Source of the DNA: Segatella copri
Lineage (GTDB): Bacteria > Bacteroidota > Bacteroidia > Bacteroidales > Bacteroidaceae
Direction of reading: 5' to 3'
Length of the DNA: 64,000 nt
NCBI RefSeq assembly: GCF_026015295.1
Contig: NZ_JAPDUW010000001.1
Coordinates: 372,001-436,000 of the forward strand
Position 1 is the first letter of the stretch, and each line of letters opens with the position of its first letter. Under the pieces are notes generated by a model. The model searched no databases and had not been told where the DNA came from. It saw only the letters and a program-made list of their open reading frames with translations. Shown here piece after piece: positions 63,232 through 64,000 of this stretch. The position numbers and the translations under genes were made by a program.

Positions 63232-63290
63232 TACCCCCGAAAAGGTATAATTTATAATATCATTTAACAAATTATACCTTTTCGGGGGTA
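63232..63290. repeat. 21-bp perfect palindrome with two operator-like sites
   Basis: 63233-63253 is the exact inverse of 63269-63289. Each arm holds TACC-CCCGAAAA-GGTA as in the palindrome at 61882. On the minus strand it follows the hicB stop codon and precedes AT-rich sequence, so it can end hicAB transcription. Confidence 0.88.
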
Positions 63291-63293
63291 ATG

Positions 63294-63647
63294 TTATGCG
63301 TTTGTGGCTGGAGTAACTCCTGTCACATTAGCTAGCGTGTCACGGATAAAACCATTGATGGTTGTTCCTGCTTGCATTGCCATCATCGCAATACGACTAT
63401 GGATTTCAGGAGTGATGCGGATATTTAAGTTGCCACTATAAGGTACACGAGGTGCCTTACCATTGGCTTTACATAAGGCAAGATAGTCATCTATTGCGCC
63501 TTCAAAATCCTTGCGTAATTCATTAACGTCTTGACCTTCGTAGGTAATCATATCCTTGCTCATTCCGAGAACCTTACCATATAGGCAATTGTCCTCCTCG
63601 CTATAATCTACGCTACCCGTATAACCTTTGTATTTTAATAATCCCAT
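63294..63647 (-). CDS. hicB: HicB family antitoxin
   Basis: A 117-residue protein. The N-terminal partial RNase H-like fold (YKGYTGSVDYSEEDNCLYGKVLGMSKDMITYEGQDVNELRKDFEGAIDDYLALC) neutralises HicA. The C-terminal ribbon-helix-helix (LNIRITPEIHSRIAMMAMQAGTTINGFIRDTL) binds the operator. Order is toxin first, antitoxin second, 12 bases apart. Confidence 0.92.
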   Translation of the reverse strand: MGLLKYKGYTGSVDYSEEDNCLYGKVLGMSKDMITYEGQDVNELRKDFEGAIDDYLALCKANGKAPRVPYSGNLNIRITPEIHSRIAMMAMQAGTTINGFIRDTLANVTGVTPATNA

Positions 63648-63659
63648 ATTATGTTCCTC

Positions 63660-63923
63660 CTATTTGTTAATATATCCATTAGCTTTTAGAAATGTGAATA
63701 CTTGTTTCATAACATATCCTTTGATAATATTTGAAGGATGAGGCTTGTGCATGATGTAGCTATTACCATCTATGTCATTGACAAATATGACTCTTGAACC
63801 AGAAGTTGATCCTTTGTTTTCCTGATGGAACCCATAGCAGGAAAATACACTAACTATTTCGTCGAAAGTGAAATCTTTCGGCAGGCTATAGAAGCGTTTC
63901 AAAAGTTTATCTTTCTTGTTCAT
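63660..63923 (-). CDS. hicA: HicA family toxin
   Basis: The start is taken at 63923 (MNKKDKLLKRF); an ATG three codons upstream (63932) is the alternative. The 87-residue mRNA-interferase-type toxin of the Bacteroidota HicA branch has FTFDEIVSVFSCYGFHQENKGSTSGSRVIFVND and SYIMHKPHPSNIIKGYVMKQVFTFLKANGYI. The usual GSH catalytic His appears as GSR, but the HKPHP motif is present, as in relatives. It halts translation when HicB is lost. Confidence 0.88.
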   Translation of the reverse strand: MNKKDKLLKRFYSLPKDFTFDEIVSVFSCYGFHQENKGSTSGSRVIFVNDIDGNSYIMHKPHPSNIIKGYVMKQVFTFLKANGYINK

Positions 63924-63950
63924 TTTCCACATTCTTTATGTATCTGACTG

Positions 63951-63974
63951 CAAATGTAACTAAAAATAGTTACA
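63951..63974 (-). promoter_or_regulatory. hicAB promoter with overlapping palindromic operator
   Basis: Minus-strand TACATTTG (63951-63958) is the -7 element. The palindrome TGTAACTA-AAAA-TAGTTACA (63955-63974) overlaps it, as expected for autorepression by HicB. The core TAACTA-AAAA-TAGTTA recurs at 62032-62047. Confidence 0.65.
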
Positions 63975-64000
63975 CTGCCAAGTATTTGGGGCTTTTTAAC

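Overview
The window is bacterial and reads as Bacteroidota, most likely Prevotellaceae close to Segatella (Prevotella) copri. That placement is inferred from SusC/SusD pairs, Bacteroidota-type promoters (TAnnTTTG about 5-7 bases before the start), sorting tails of the type IX secretion kind, an 11-subunit-style complex I without the NADH module, a primary sigma factor lacking region 1.1, and HicAB and IS1380 types typical of the group. No rRNA or tRNA genes were seen.

Region by region. 1-23507 is a beta-mannan utilization locus. It holds two secreted GH5 enzymes and a carbohydrate-binding-like secreted protein on the + strand. A minus-strand run carries SusC, SusD, two surface glycan-binding lipoproteins, a small secreted protein, a GH26-GH5 fusion and a GH26-like lipoprotein that has lost its catalytic motifs. 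A divergent + operon carries a CE7-type esterase, GH26 mannanase, GH130 phosphorylase, GPH transporter and 2-epimerase. Together they bind and cut acetylated (gluco)mannan at the surface, import through SusC/D, deacetylate, release mannobiose, epimerise it to mannosyl-glucose and phosphorolyse it. 23611-24961 holds two tandem deoxynucleoside kinases. 25913-36033 is a nuoABCDHIJKLMN operon. 36187-37423 has DUF4250 and YitT genes.

37406-45843 is accessory. An AAA-ATPase/nuclease-like gene is bracketed by a perfect 37-bp direct repeat. Next come small unknown genes, a strongly structured leader RNA, an EcoRI-type adenine methyltransferase gene split by a complete 1591-bp IS1380-type element with an ATATA target duplication, a DUF262/HNH protein and a small lipoprotein. 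45875-61864 is ordinary chromosome: uvrA with a stand-alone type B sorting-domain protein, a LysM/periplasmic-binding protein, an outer membrane barrel, an MFS transporter, a WG-repeat-like protein, rpoD, a POT transporter, an S9 peptidase, metY and DUF1846. 61882-63974 is a second accessory patch. It has an orphan HipB-like regulator surrounded by TACC-N8-GGTA operator-like sites, a broken rhodanese gene carrying a 540-bp inserted two-gene cassette, and a hicAB pair.

Three candidates stand out as possibly undescribed. (1) Three intergenic arrays (2201-2420, 25127-25478, 39554-39839) keep an almost exact 22-bp step while the sequence itself changes along the array, each downstream of an intrinsic terminator. 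(2) The nested RNA structure at 40873-41203 lies in front of the methyltransferase-DUF262/HNH operon. (3) The catalytically dead GH26 lipoprotein sits inside the mannan locus.
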